Positions 35,282 through 44,038 of a stretch of 64,000 bases of DNA are shown here, piece after piece. The stretch's first letter is position 1; each line of letters begins with the position of its first letter. The notes under the pieces were generated by a model. It did no database searches, was not told where the DNA came from, and saw only the letters and a program-made list of their open reading frames with translations. The DNA is from Dongia mobilis (GTDB lineage Bacteria; Pseudomonadota; Alphaproteobacteria; Dongiales; Dongiaceae). The stretch spans positions 620,001 through 684,000 of the forward strand of contig NZ_SNYW01000006.1 in assembly GCF_004363235.1 (NCBI RefSeq), written 5' to 3'. Both the position numbers and the translations under genes were made by a program.

Positions 35282-36304
35282 TCAGTTCAGGGTCAAATGG
35301 CCGACCAGCGGGATTTCGATCGTTCCCGCGTCGCGCACCACGCCGACCAGTTCCTTCTTGCTCTTGACGTTGAGGACCCGCACCGGCTGGCCGATTGCCG
35401 CGTCCTCCAATACCTTCCCGGTCAGGGACAGGCTCATCGCCCCGCTCTGCAGGGCCAGCGTCACCAGGCTGTTCTTGCGTACCGCCGGCGTCATCACCAG
35501 ATCGCTGGCGCGCAGGATCTGGTTCGAGCGCAGCGGGCGCCGCGTGCTCATGCCGATCAACTGGCGCGCATCCGTCACCACATTGCCGACCAGGCGCTCC
35601 GCCCGGACCGACAGCCAGTCGAGATCGCCCTGCTGCACGGTGGTGCCGGCGGGCAGGGCGCGATTGAGAACGGGAATCTCGACGGTCTCATACGCCCAGC
35701 CGGTGACCGACCGTTGCAGCGCGGTCGGGCCCTCGGCCGGCACCACCAGCATGGCGGCAAAGCGCCGGCTGGCCGGATCGTATTGCAGGTTCCGGATGCC
35801 GATATCGGCCGCAACATTGGTCGGCAGCACGAATTCGAACTCGCCGCCGTCGAACATTACGTCCAGGCCGCCGGCATGGCCGCCGCGATCGCGCAATGCT
35901 TCCGCCACGGCGGCGGTGATCTCGGGCGCGGCGATATGATGGCTGAGACGGCCGACCAGGACGCGTTCGAGCCTCGTTTCCGGTTCCCAGTCCAGCCGGT
36001 AGGCCCGCGCCACCTGGCGCAGGAAGCGCGCATCGAGCGAGATGGTCTGGCCCGGCGCCGGCGCCCGTGCCACCGGTGTGTCGCCCAGCGACAGGGTTTC
36101 CATGAACAGATCGCCCAGCCGGACGACGTCGTCGTCGACCATGATGCTGCTGCGCAGGGTCAGCGGGCTGGATTCCTGCCATTCATAGCCGAAGACGTCG
36201 GCTGACGCGGTTTCCTGGGCGCGTGCGGCATCGGCGGCGAAACCAGCCAGCAGGGAACTGGCCATCAGATAGGCGAGTCGGCGCGAGGGGGGACGGCGGA
36301 TCAT
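35282..36304 (-). CDS. flgA: Flagellar P-ring assembly chaperone FlgA
   Basis: FlgA is a periplasmic chaperone for P-ring formation. The 340-residue product begins with a signal peptide (LAYLMASSLLAGFAADAARA). The SAF-like C-terminal part has RALPAGTTVQQGDLDWLSVR and MSTRRPLRSNQILRASDLVM, then LVTLALQSGAMSLSLTGKVL. Longer than enterobacterial FlgA (~220) because of an extra N-terminal half, as is common in this class. It lies 11 bp after flgG. Confidence 0.95.
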   Translation of the reverse strand: MIRRPPSRRLAYLMASSLLAGFAADAARAQETASADVFGYEWQESSPLTLRSSIMVDDDVVRLGDLFMETLSLGDTPVARAPAPGQTISLDARFLRQVARAYRLDWEPETRLERVLVGRLSHHIAAPEITAAVAEALRDRGGHAGGLDVMFDGGEFEFVLPTNVAADIGIRNLQYDPASRRFAAMLVVPAEGPTALQRSVTGWAYETVEIPVLNRALPAGTTVQQGDLDWLSVRAERLVGNVVTDARQLIGMSTRRPLRSNQILRASDLVMTPAVRKNSLVTLALQSGAMSLSLTGKVLEDAAIGQPVRVLNVKSKKELVGVVRDAGTIEIPLVGHLTLN

Positions 36305-36315
36305 GGTGCCACTCC

Positions 36316-37101
36316 TCAGCGGATGTTGGTGGTGGTCTGCATCATGTCGTCCGATGCCTGGATCACCTTGGAGTTGATTTCATAGGCGCGCTGCGCGGTG
36401 ATGAGATCGGTCATCTCGCTCACCATGTTGACGTTCGACTGCTCGAGGAAGTTCTGCTGCAGCGTGCCGAATCCGATGGCGCCGGGATTGCCGACCACCG
36501 GCCCGCCGGAGGCCTCGGTCTCCAGCAGCAGGTTGTCGCCGGACTGTTCCATGCCGGCCTCGTTGATGAAGGTGGCGAGCTGCAACTGGCCCAGCAGGGT
36601 CGGCGCAATCTGGCCCGGGATGGTCACCTCGACCTGGCCGTTCGCGTTGATGCTGATGCCGGTGGCGTTGTCGGGTACCACGATGTTGGGAATGAGGGCG
36701 AACCCGTCCGCCGTCACGATGGTGCCGTCATTGGAAAGGCGCAGGGCACCGTCGCGGGTATAGGCCGTGGTGCCGTCCGGCAGCGTTACCTGGAAATAGC
36801 CGCGCCCCTTGATGGCGACGTCGAGCGGATTGTTGGTCGGGATGAGCGAGCCCTGCTCGGTGATGCGGTAGATGGCGATCGGCTTCACGCCGACGCCGAC
36901 GCGTACGCCGGCCGGTACGATCGTGGCGGTATCGGAGGATTGCGTGCCGACGCGGCGCAGGTCCTGGTACAACAGGTCCGCGAATTCGGTGCGGCTGCGC
37001 TTGAAGCCGGTCGTCGTCACGTTCGCGATATTGTGCGCGATGACGTCGACGTTGAGCTGCTGGGCCATCATGCCGGTGGCGGCGGTGGTCAAGGATCGCA
37101 T
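36316..37101 (-). CDS. flgG: Flagellar distal rod protein FlgG
   Basis: FlgG builds the distal rod. The 261-residue product has the typical ends MRSLTTAATGMMAQQLNVDV with IAHNIANVTTTGFKRSRTEF, and EQSNVNMVSEMTDLITAQRA with YEINSKVIQASDDMMQTTTN. The length is standard. It lies 29 bp after flgF. Confidence 0.98.
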   Translation of the reverse strand: MRSLTTAATGMMAQQLNVDVIAHNIANVTTTGFKRSRTEFADLLYQDLRRVGTQSSDTATIVPAGVRVGVGVKPIAIYRITEQGSLIPTNNPLDVAIKGRGYFQVTLPDGTTAYTRDGALRLSNDGTIVTADGFALIPNIVVPDNATGISINANGQVEVTIPGQIAPTLLGQLQLATFINEAGMEQSGDNLLLETEASGGPVVGNPGAIGFGTLQQNFLEQSNVNMVSEMTDLITAQRAYEINSKVIQASDDMMQTTTNIR

Positions 37102-37130
37102 CTTTCTCTCCCGTTCTCGGGTCGCGGCTC

Positions 37131-37874
37131 TTATGAGCTGGGAATGATGTAGTTGACGGCCCGGCGCATGCGGTCGTGCTCGCCTTCAAGGAAACGCTGG
37201 ATGGATTGATAGGAGCGCTGCACCTGGATCATGCTGGTCATCTCCAGGATCGTGCGCACGTTCGAGCCTTCCAGCATGCGCTGCTGGACCTTGAACGTGT
37301 TGGCGACCGCCGGCTGGGCCGGCTGCTCGCTGGTGAAGCCGCTGGCGCCAACCGGCTTGAGCAACTGGTCGTCGGCGAAGGTGACGACGTCGAGCTGCCC
37401 ATAGATGACCGGCACATTGCCGCCCTGGGTGACGTCGGCCGAGAGCATGCCGTCGGCGGAAACGTTGAGCGGGCCATCCTCCGGGTTGACGATGACGGGG
37501 GCGCCCCCGGCCAGGACCGGATAGCCGGCCTGGTTCACCACTTCGCCGGCGGCGTTCAGCTGGAAGCGGCCGTTCCGGGTATAGATCGGCCCTTCGGGGC
37601 CCTGGACGACGAACCAGCCCTCGCCCTGGATGGCAAGGTCGAGATCATTGCCGGTCGGCTGCAATTCGCCTTCGCGTTGATCCCGCCAGGTGGCGAGATC
37701 CTGCACATAGGACAATTCGACCGGTCGCTCGGCGGGGATCAGGTACTCGCTGAACACCATTCCCTCGGCCTTGAAGCCGTTGGTATTGGCGTTGGCCAGA
37801 TTGTTGGCCACGACTTCCATATTCCTTACCAGACCGAGCTGCCGGGACAGCGCGATATAGGTCGGTGTTTCCAT
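37131..37874 (-). CDS. flgF: Flagellar proximal rod protein FlgF
   Basis: FlgF is a rod protein of the basal body. The 247-residue product starts METPTYIALSRQLGLVRNME with NNLANANTNGFKAEGMVFSE. The C-terminus has MLEGSNVRTILEMTSMIQVQ then RSYQSIQRFLEGEHDRMRRA. It heads the flgF-flgG-flgA-flgH operon behind a sigma-54-type promoter at 37933-37948. Confidence 0.97.
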   Translation of the reverse strand: METPTYIALSRQLGLVRNMEVVANNLANANTNGFKAEGMVFSEYLIPAERPVELSYVQDLATWRDQREGELQPTGNDLDLAIQGEGWFVVQGPEGPIYTRNGRFQLNAAGEVVNQAGYPVLAGGAPVIVNPEDGPLNVSADGMLSADVTQGGNVPVIYGQLDVVTFADDQLLKPVGASGFTSEQPAQPAVANTFKVQQRMLEGSNVRTILEMTSMIQVQRSYQSIQRFLEGEHDRMRRAVNYIIPSS

Positions 37875-37932
37875 GACGGTGCCCTCGATGGGGTCGGTTC
37901 AATCCGGCTCTGCGGCCGGTCGGACATCGTCA

Positions 37933-37948
37933 TGCACCTTGCGTGCCA
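37933..37948 (-). promoter_or_regulatory. Sigma-54-type promoter of the flgF operon
   Basis: Minus strand TGGCACG-CAAG-GTGCA: perfect -24 half and the invariant GC at -12, 59 bp upstream of the flgF start. An AT-rich tract lies just behind it (37949-37985). The rest of the 335-bp flgF/fliL gap contains no gene. Confidence 0.72.
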
Positions 37949-38079
37949 CAAAAAATAATTGATTATTTACAATAAGTTAAATGATACGCGGACGCTGGTC
38001 GCGCAGATTGTGCCGGGTCGCCATGCGGTGACTGCCGGGCATGAAGTGCAGGGTTGCATCGCGGGTGTTTTATGGGATG

Positions 38080-38133
38080 TTAACCATCCCGACCTATTGT
38101 CCCTCCGGTCGCAGGGTATGCGAAGCGGTTAAC
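38080..38133 (+). promoter_or_regulatory. CtrA-like half-sites upstream of fliL
   Basis: TTAACCAT at 38080-38087 and GTTAAC at 38128-38133, 130 and 77 bp upstream of fliL. Neither forms a full TTAA-N7-TTAA box. Weak evidence for CtrA control of fliL-fliM. Confidence 0.4.
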
Positions 38134-38209
38134 TGGGGGCGCCTTTTTTGCCTCTGGCACGCTTTGCGCATTGGGTGGCGCGAGGATCGAACAGGGAATT
38201 GGATGATTC

Positions 38210-38728
38210 ATGGCTGAGGCAGAAGGCGCAAGCGAGCCGCAAGCAACCAAGAAGAAGATGAGCGGCAAGAAACTGGTGCTGTTCATTGTCCTGCCGCTGC
38301 TGCTGCTGGCCGGCGGCGGCGCGGCGGCATTCCTGCTGCTGGGCTCGGAGGAGCCGGAGAAGGCGGTGGCAGATGGCGAGGAGGCGGCCGAGGAAGAACA
38401 TGCCGCTGATCCTGGCGCGCCGCCAATCTTTGTCGAATTGCCGGAAATGACCGCCAACCTGATTTCGAACGGCAAGAAGGGAGCGTTCCTGCGCACGACC
38501 CTGGTGCTTGAATTGGGCAACCCTGAGGATCAGCCGGTCTTCGAAGGCGTACAGCCCCGGGTGGAGAACGAGATTCAAACCTATCTGCGTTCGCTGCGTC
38601 CCGAGGACCTCCAGGGTGCCGAGGGCATGAAGCGCCTGCGCGATGAACTCATGCTGCGGGTGAAAGACGCCGCAAAACCTGCTAGGGTAAAAGACATTCT
38701 GTTCAAGCAGATCCTGGTTCAGCAATAG
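38210..38728 (+). CDS. fliL: Flagellar basal-body-associated protein FliL
   Basis: FliL surrounds the stator and helps torque generation. The 172-residue product has one membrane anchor (residues about 20-45, KLVLFIVLPLLLLAGGGAAA), an acidic linker, then the periplasmic domain with PIFVELPEMTANLISNGKKG and FLRTTLVLEL. It ends with VKDAAKPARVKDILFKQILV. Length and layout are typical. It heads a plus-strand run with fliM, a DUF6468 gene and motE. Confidence 0.96.
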   Translation: MAEAEGASEPQATKKKMSGKKLVLFIVLPLLLLAGGGAAAFLLLGSEEPEKAVADGEEAAEEEHAADPGAPPIFVELPEMTANLISNGKKGAFLRTTLVLELGNPEDQPVFEGVQPRVENEIQTYLRSLRPEDLQGAEGMKRLRDELMLRVKDAAKPARVKDILFKQILVQQ

Positions 38729-38799
38729 CCGGCGGAAGGGCCGGCACCGAGCGTCGTACGGCGATGGTTGCCCCGATTTTCGAGCCCGGATTTTTGCCA

Positions 38800-38843
38800 C
38801 CGGAAGTTTGACCCCGGGAGTTTGACCCCCGGGAGTTTGATAA
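38800..38843 (+). repeat. Short tandem repeat between fliL and fliM
   Basis: Three near-identical units of 14-15 bp built on CCGGGAGTTTGACC, with a degenerate fourth upstream near 38785. They end at the fliM Shine-Dalgarno region. Slipped-strand replication is the likely origin; copy-number change could alter fliM translation. Confidence 0.75.
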
Positions 38844-38852
38844 GGCGCAGTG

Positions 38853-39920
38853 ATGATCGACGACCCCGAAGAGGAAATGTCCGAGGAAGAGAAGGCCGCT
38901 GCCGCCGCCTGGGAGGCGATGGGCGACGAAGCCGCCGCGGAGGAACCGGCCGCTGCCGGACCGATGTCCAACCGCGTCCTCGACCAGGACGAGATCGACA
39001 GCCTGCTCGGCATTTCCAAAGGGGATGCCGGCGAAGAGAAGCAGTCCGGCATCCAGGCAATGCTCAACAGCGCGCTCGTTTCCTACGAGCGCCTGCCGAT
39101 GCTGGAGATCATCTTTGATCGCCTGGTGCGCATGCTTTCGACCAGCCTGCGCAACTTCACGACCGACAATGTCGAGGTCAGCCTCGACAACATCACGGCG
39201 ATCCGCTTCGGCGACTATCTGAATTCGATTCCGCTGCCAGCCATGATGGGCGTCTTCAAGGCCGAGGAATGGGACAATTACGGCCTGCTGATGGTCGATT
39301 CCTCGCTCACCTACTCGATCGTCGACGTGCTGCTGGGCGGCCGTCGCGGCACGGCAGCGATGCGCATCGAGGGCCGGCCCTATACCACGATCGAGCGCAA
39401 CCTGGTCGAGCGCCTGATCAGCGTCGTTCTCAACGACCTCACCGCCACTTTCGATGTGATCTCGCCGGTCACCTTCCGCTTCGAGCGGCTGGAAACCAAT
39501 CCGCGCTTTGCCGCCATTGCGCGGCCGGCCAACGCCGCCATCCTGGCGCGGCTGCGGGTCGACATGGAGGATCGCGGCGGACGGCTCGAACTGATGTTGC
39601 CGTATGCGACGCTGGAGCCGGTCCGCGAATTGCTGCTGCAGATGTTCATGGGCGAGAAGTTCGGCCGCGATTCGATCTGGGAGACGCATCTCTCCGGCGA
39701 GCTCTGGCAGACCGAGGTCAATATCAATGCCGTGCTGGACGAGGTCCAGGTGTCGCTCAACGACGTCCTCAACTGGAAGCCGGGCAGCCGGCTCGACCTC
39801 GAGGTGACGCCTGATTCGCTCGTCGAATTGCGCTGCGGCGATGTGCAACTCTTCCGCGGCCAGATGGGTCGCAAGGGCCAGCATATCGCGGTCAAGATCC
39901 AGGACCGACTGATCAAATAG
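38853..39920 (+). CDS. fliM: Flagellar motor switch protein FliM
   Basis: FliM forms the C-ring and binds phospho-CheY. The ATG at 38853, seven bases after AAGG, is preferred to a GTG at 38850. The N-terminus is acidic, then LDQDEIDSLLGISKG is the CheY-binding motif (about residues 42-55). The middle domain has VSYERLPMLEIIFDRLVRML and LTYSIVDVLLGGRRG. A FliN-like end follows (DVQVSLNDVLNWKPGSRLDL). 355 residues is normal. Confidence 0.98.
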   Translation: MIDDPEEEMSEEEKAAAAAWEAMGDEAAAEEPAAAGPMSNRVLDQDEIDSLLGISKGDAGEEKQSGIQAMLNSALVSYERLPMLEIIFDRLVRMLSTSLRNFTTDNVEVSLDNITAIRFGDYLNSIPLPAMMGVFKAEEWDNYGLLMVDSSLTYSIVDVLLGGRRGTAAMRIEGRPYTTIERNLVERLISVVLNDLTATFDVISPVTFRFERLETNPRFAAIARPANAAILARLRVDMEDRGGRLELMLPYATLEPVRELLLQMFMGEKFGRDSIWETHLSGELWQTEVNINAVLDEVQVSLNDVLNWKPGSRLDLEVTPDSLVELRCGDVQLFRGQMGRKGQHIAVKIQDRLIK

Positions 39921-39927
39921 GCCTGCC

Positions 39928-40407
39928 ATGCTGAATTGGGGCTTCATTGCCGACGCGGTGCTGATCGTCCTCCTCGTGGCGACGCTGTTGCATGTGGTGC
40001 GCCTGTCGCGCCGGCTGGCGGAACTGCGCAAGGATCGTGCCGCCTTCGAGGGATTGATCGCGGATTTTGCCAAGGCGACTGCCGACGCCCAGCGCGGCGT
40101 CGCCGAGTTGCGCCAGAGCAGCGAGGGAATTGGCCGCGATCTCACTCACCATATCGAGCGCGGCCAGGGCGTCGTCGGCGAGTTGCAGCACAGCGCCGAC
40201 GATCTCAGGATGCTGATCAACCGTGCCGAAGCCGCCGCAGGCCGGCTGGAAGCGGCAATCGGCGCGGCGCGCCCGCTCGCCGCCGGAGCCACCACGCCGC
40301 GGGGTGGCGGGACCGAGGCCAAGGCCGCCGCCGAAAACCCGGCCGGGGGCTTGACCGACGATCCGCAGACCCGTGCCCTGCTGTCGGCACTGGGCCGCAT
40401 TCGCTAG
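39928..40407 (+). CDS. DUF6468-type membrane protein of the flagellar cluster
   Basis: The 159-residue product has an N-terminal membrane segment (IADAVLIVLLVATLLHVVRL, residues about 7-26) followed by a coiled coil (about 30-95, LSRRLAELRKDRAAFEGLIA). A Gly/Thr/Ala-rich linker and the end DDPQTRALLSALGRIR complete it. Such proteins recur between fliM and motE in alphaproteobacteria and are annotated DUF6468. Function unknown; by layout a small bitopic protein near the C-ring. Confidence 0.75.
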   Translation: MLNWGFIADAVLIVLLVATLLHVVRLSRRLAELRKDRAAFEGLIADFAKATADAQRGVAELRQSSEGIGRDLTHHIERGQGVVGELQHSADDLRMLINRAEAAAGRLEAAIGAARPLAAGATTPRGGGTEAKAAAENPAGGLTDDPQTRALLSALGRIR

Positions 40408-40416
40408 GAAGGCAAC

Positions 40417-41193
40417 ATGACCACATCTACATCCAGTCAGCCGCAGAACGAGGCCGCTCGCCCGGCGCCGCAGCGCGGTCCGCGCCTGCTGCCGTTGCTG
40501 GCGTTGATGCTTGGCCTGGTGATCTCAATCCGGGTGGGCGACATGTGGCAGGACGTCACCCTTGGCATCGGCGGCGAATTGCAGGCCCAGGAGGGCCAGC
40601 CCCAGGAAGGTCAGCCCCAGGAAGGCCAGGCCCAGGAAGAAAATACGGCCGGAAACGGCACTGTACCAGCGCCGGCGGAGGCGGTTCCCGGCGAGACCCA
40701 GGAGGCGGCAACCGATGGCGGTGAGCCCACGGCGGAGGCCGGGGCGGCTCCCGCGGCGCCGACGCCGGATCCGCTCGATTTCACTGACGAGGAAGTCGAG
40801 GTGCTGCAGCAACTGGCCAAGCGACGCGAGGAACTGGAAGTGCGGGCGCGGCAACTCGACGAGCGCGAGGCGATCGTTGCCGCGGCGGAGCAGCGCATGG
40901 AACAGAAAATGGCCGAACTCCGCGCTTTGCAGACGATCGTCGAAGACCTCCTGGCGAAACGGTCCGAACAGGAGGAGGCGACGCTGCAGACTCTCGTCCA
41001 GACCTACGAGAAGATGAAGCCGAAGGATGCCGCCCAGGTGTTCGAGGAGATGGACATGGACCTGCTCAAGGACCTGGTGAGCCGGATGAAGACCAGCCGG
41101 GCGGCGCCGATCCTGGCCCTGGTTTCGCCCACCAAGGTCAAGGAACTGACCCTTGAACTCGCCGAGAAGGATACCCTGCCTTTCGCCCCCTGA
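40417..41193 (+). CDS. motE: MotE-family protein (MgtE N-terminal-like domain)
   Basis: MotE is a periplasmic chaperone for the motor protein MotC in rhizobia. The 258-residue product has an N-terminal membrane/signal segment (LLPLLALMLGLVISIRVGDM), then a low-complexity run in which QEGQP repeats three times. A long helical region follows, and the C-terminal domain is ETxVQTYEKMKPKDAAQVFEEMDMD-like (residues about 185-250: TYEKMKPKDAAQVFEEMD, then LVSRMKTSRAAPILALVSPT). The repeat is also visible at DNA level near 40590-40640. No motC is present. Confidence 0.85.
   Translation: MTTSTSSQPQNEAARPAPQRGPRLLPLLALMLGLVISIRVGDMWQDVTLGIGGELQAQEGQPQEGQPQEGQAQEENTAGNGTVPAPAEAVPGETQEAATDGGEPTAEAGAAPAAPTPDPLDFTDEEVEVLQQLAKRREELEVRARQLDEREAIVAAAEQRMEQKMAELRALQTIVEDLLAKRSEQEEATLQTLVQTYEKMKPKDAAQVFEEMDMDLLKDLVSRMKTSRAAPILALVSPTKVKELTLELAEKDTLPFAP
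40585..40638 (+). repeat. In-frame 15-bp tandem repeat inside motE
   Basis: About three copies of a CAGGA(A/G)GGxCAGCCC-type unit encode QEGQP repeats in the linker after the membrane segment. Suitable for length variation without a frameshift. Confidence 0.7.
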
Positions 41194-41314
41194 CGGGTTT
41201 CCCCGTCACGGTGCCGTTCGCCAGTCGGCGCGGCCCTGATATGTCCGGCCGGGTGAGGTTTTGCCGGATGTATTTGAGCGAGGGGTGAAAAATTAACCTT
41301 TATGTCCGGTCGGC

Positions 41315-41329
41315 TTAACCCCGACTTAA
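41315..41329. promoter_or_regulatory. CtrA-type box upstream of cheY
   Basis: Perfect TTAA-N7-TTAA with spacer CCCCGAC, followed by CC, 98 bp upstream of the preferred cheY start. A further TTAACC half-site lies near 41293. Probably drives cheY-cheZ and the motor-like genes. Confidence 0.75.
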
Positions 41330-41427
41330 CCTATTTGTCCCAGATTTGAGCCGGTTACGAGTTGTCGCTCGCCTGGAATCCCGCTGTGCCGGGGGCGAGA
41401 CTGACGCGGATGAGCGAGAGGGTAAGA

Positions 41428-41814
41428 ATGGCGGTCGATCTCAACATGAATGTTCTCATCGTCGACGACTACAAGACGATGCTGCGGATCATTCGGAATT
41501 TGCTCAAGCAATTGGGCTTCAACAATGTCGACGAGGCGACGGACGGTTCCGCCGCCCTGCAAAAGCTGCGTGACAAGGAATACGGCCTCGTCATCTCGGA
41601 CTGGAACATGGAGCCGATGACCGGAATCCAGCTGCTGCGCGAGGTGCGCGCGGACGCCAAGCTGAAGAACATGCCGTTCATCATGATCACGGCCGAAAGC
41701 AAGACCGAGAACGTCATCGCGGCCAAGGAAGCCGGCGTCAACAACTACATCGTGAAGCCGTTCAACGCCGCCACGCTGAAGACCAAGCTGGTTACCGTTC
41801 TGGGCAATTTCTGA
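41428..41814 (+). CDS. cheY: Chemotaxis response regulator CheY
   Basis: Phospho-CheY binds FliM and changes motor rotation. The ATG at 41428 (GAGAGG upstream) gives 128 residues; upstream starts at 41362 and 41410 are less consistent. Features: VLIVDDYKTMLRIIRNLLKQ (acidic pair), VISDWNMEPMTG with the phosphoryl Asp, MITAESKTENV (conserved Thr/Ala) and VKPFNAATL (conserved Lys). The single-domain form directly upstream of cheZ fits. Confidence 0.97.
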   Translation: MAVDLNMNVLIVDDYKTMLRIIRNLLKQLGFNNVDEATDGSAALQKLRDKEYGLVISDWNMEPMTGIQLLREVRADAKLKNMPFIMITAESKTENVIAAKEAGVNNYIVKPFNAATLKTKLVTVLGNF

Positions 41815-41855
41815 CGCCGAGGGCCGCGCGCCAATCGATCGAAAGGGCCGCCAAC

Positions 41856-42518
41856 ATGACCGCAACCGTGCCCGCCGAGCTGATCGGTCGCCTGAGTGAA
41901 TTGCAGGGTCGCATGCAGACTGTGAGCCGAGCCGAAATCGCCGAAGTCGTATCCACCCTGCTGGCGGAAATGGAAGGCGATCTGTCGGAAGACAATCTCA
42001 AGCTCTATGCCGAGCTGGAATCCCTCTCTCGCTATATCCTCGCGGCAAAATCCGAGATCGCCGCCCTGCGCCCGGACGAAATTACGGCGCAGCACCTGCC
42101 CAAGGCCACCGACGAGCTCGATGCCATTGTTGGCGCCACCGAAGAGGCGACCAATTCGATCCTGGCGGCAATGGAAACGCTGGAGACACTGGCCGGCGAA
42201 TTGCCGCCGGAACAGGGCGACAAGGTAACGGAGGCCGTGACTCAGGTCTATGAAGCCTGTAATTTCCAGGACATCACCGGCCAGCGCATTACCAAGGTCG
42301 TGCGGACGCTGAAGCATATCGAGGAGAAGGTCGAGGCTCTGGTCGCGGCCTTCGGGGACGAGATCGCAAAATACAAGGCGACCCATCCCGAAGCGGCGGA
42401 AGAACCGGAGCAAAAGCCGGCCAAGCCGACCGATGCCGATCTTCTCAACGGGCCGCAATTGCCGGATGATGCGTCCAAGCAGGCCGAGATCGACGCCTTG
42501 CTGGCCAGTTTCGATTAA
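41856..42518 (+). CDS. cheZ: CheY phosphatase CheZ
   Basis: CheZ dephosphorylates CheY-P. The 220-residue helical product has the signature ACNFQDITGQRITKVVRTLK, where Asp and Gln in FQDITGQ are the catalytic pair. The C-terminus DASKQAEIDALLASFD is the CheY-binding peptide. CheZ is less widespread in alphaproteobacteria, so the adjacent cheY-cheZ pair is informative. It lies 41 bp after cheY. Confidence 0.95.
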   Translation: MTATVPAELIGRLSELQGRMQTVSRAEIAEVVSTLLAEMEGDLSEDNLKLYAELESLSRYILAAKSEIAALRPDEITAQHLPKATDELDAIVGATEEATNSILAAMETLETLAGELPPEQGDKVTEAVTQVYEACNFQDITGQRITKVVRTLKHIEEKVEALVAAFGDEIAKYKATHPEAAEEPEQKPAKPTDADLLNGPQLPDDASKQAEIDALLASFD

Positions 42519-42576
42519 GCGCTCCTGACGGCGGCGTCACCGCCTCAGGGTGAGCGCGCCGGAAGGAGGGGCTGTC

Positions 42577-43293
42577 ATGGCTGCGCCGCCGCGGGCGGAT
42601 TCCAATGGAGGCACCGATCGCGTGGCAGTCGGGCGTCAGGGCACCAGGGCGCCCGCGCTGCCACCGTCGCTGCTGGGGCCCCTGCCTGCGCCACCCCGGC
42701 GCGATCCCAGCCTGATGCCGTTCCTCTCCATCATGCTGCTGGTACTGGCCTTCTTCATCATTCTCACCTCGAAGGCTAGTTTCGATGCAGACAAGGCGCG
42801 CGCCGTGACCGAAAGCGTGCAGCGCAAGTTCGCCGGGCAGCAGGCCGCGGTGGTCGACGGGCCACAGGGCGGTGCCCTGCAACCTGAGGCGCGCGACGTG
42901 CTGGAGAATGTGCGGGTGCTGTTCCAGGGATTGGTCCCGCTTGACCGCAACGCGCGCCAGATCGGCGCGCATGAAATGGCCCTCTCGTTGCCGGTCGACC
43001 TGTTCTTTGCGGCGGACACGGCCGATGTTCTGCCGGCCCGCCGCAGCCTGATGGACGAGGTCATGCGCGCGATCGCCTTGCGCCCGGCGGGCTGGGAATA
43101 TGAACTCGAGATCCGCCTGCAGGGCGATCCGCCGGGGCCGCTGACGCTCGACCGGGCGGCCAACCTTGCCGCCACCCTGGCGGGCGAGCGGCCGGCCGAG
43201 CCCGGCATCCTCGTGGCGCTGGGCCCGGGCAGTCCCGACTGGATGGCGCTGATGATCCGGCTGCGGCCGACGCCGGGCGAGTCGCTTCCATGA
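42577..43293 (+). CDS. MotB-like membrane protein without the stator aspartate
   Basis: 238 residues from the ATG at 42577 (GGAGG upstream). A Pro-rich N-terminus leads to one membrane helix (RRDPSLMPFLSIMLLVLAFF then IILTSKAS, residues about 45-70). The periplasmic part has a weak OmpA-like trace (LSLPVDLFFAADTADVLPAR). The helix lacks the proton-binding Asp seen in MotB, so it is unlikely to conduct alone. It overlaps the next MotB-like gene (ATGA). No motA accompanies it; role uncertain. Confidence 0.6.
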   Translation: MAAPPRADSNGGTDRVAVGRQGTRAPALPPSLLGPLPAPPRRDPSLMPFLSIMLLVLAFFIILTSKASFDADKARAVTESVQRKFAGQQAAVVDGPQGGALQPEARDVLENVRVLFQGLVPLDRNARQIGAHEMALSLPVDLFFAADTADVLPARRSLMDEVMRAIALRPAGWEYELEIRLQGDPPGPLTLDRAANLAATLAGERPAEPGILVALGPGSPDWMALMIRLRPTPGESLP

Positions 43294-44036
43294 AGCTGGA
43301 CCGGGACTTCCTGAAGGCCGTCTATCCCAAGGTCGACGAGGGCCGCACACCGCCCTGGCTGATCACCTTTGCCGATCTCGTCTCGCTGATGCTGGTCTTT
43401 TTTGTGATGTTGTTCGCGATGTCCAGCCTGGAACGCGAGGAATGGCAACAGATCCTCGGCCGCGATCCGGTCCCCCAGGTGATCGAAGTTCCCGATCCGC
43501 TGGAAAGCGAACGTTCGCTGGAGCGGGCACAGGTGGAACAGGCGCGCGATCCGGATTATCTTCTCTCCGTGTTCAAGACCAAACTGGAGTCGGAGCCGTT
43601 GCTGAAGGACCTGCCGCTGCGCAGCATGGGCGATCGAATCGTCCTGACGATTTCAGCCGATCGCTTGGCCGCGGACCTTGCCGCCGGAGCGCCCGGCGGG
43701 GCTGATTCGCTGGTACATGCCCTGGGCGGCGCCCTGCAGACATTGCCGAACCAGATCGTGGTCGACGGTTTTGCGCCGGCCGATGCCGCGGGGAATGCCT
43801 GGCGGACCGCCTTGCGCCTCGCCTATTTCGTTGCCAGCGGCCTCGAGACATCCGGCGTCAACGGTCCGGTGCTGGCGCGTGGCCAGGTTGCGCCGCGGCT
43901 AGCCGGCCAGGGGAATTCCGGCCAGGAAACCTCGGGCCAGAATGGTTCCGGTCTGGATGGCGGCGGGGTCGAAGTGGTGCTGCTGGACAATACGACGCCG
44001 ATCCTGGCTCCGGTCGGCGCCGCGCCGGCGCCCTGA
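43290..44036 (+). CDS. MotB-like protein with stator aspartate
   Basis: 248 residues. Residues about 22-46 (WLITFADLVSLMLVFFVMLF) form a MotB-type helix with an Asp at about 28, matching the ion-binding Asp of MotB. The C-terminal half has only a faint peptidoglycan-binding OmpA motif (IVVDGFAPADAAGNAWRTAL) and then a Gly/Ser/Gln-rich tail. The start overlaps the upstream MotB-like gene. It could be a stator subunit paired with an unlinked MotA, or a diverged motor accessory. Confidence 0.7.
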   Translation: MKLDRDFLKAVYPKVDEGRTPPWLITFADLVSLMLVFFVMLFAMSSLEREEWQQILGRDPVPQVIEVPDPLESERSLERAQVEQARDPDYLLSVFKTKLESEPLLKDLPLRSMGDRIVLTISADRLAADLAAGAPGGADSLVHALGGALQTLPNQIVVDGFAPADAAGNAWRTALRLAYFVASGLETSGVNGPVLARGQVAPRLAGQGNSGQETSGQNGSGLDGGGVEVVLLDNTTPILAPVGAAPAP

Positions 44037-44038
44037 CC

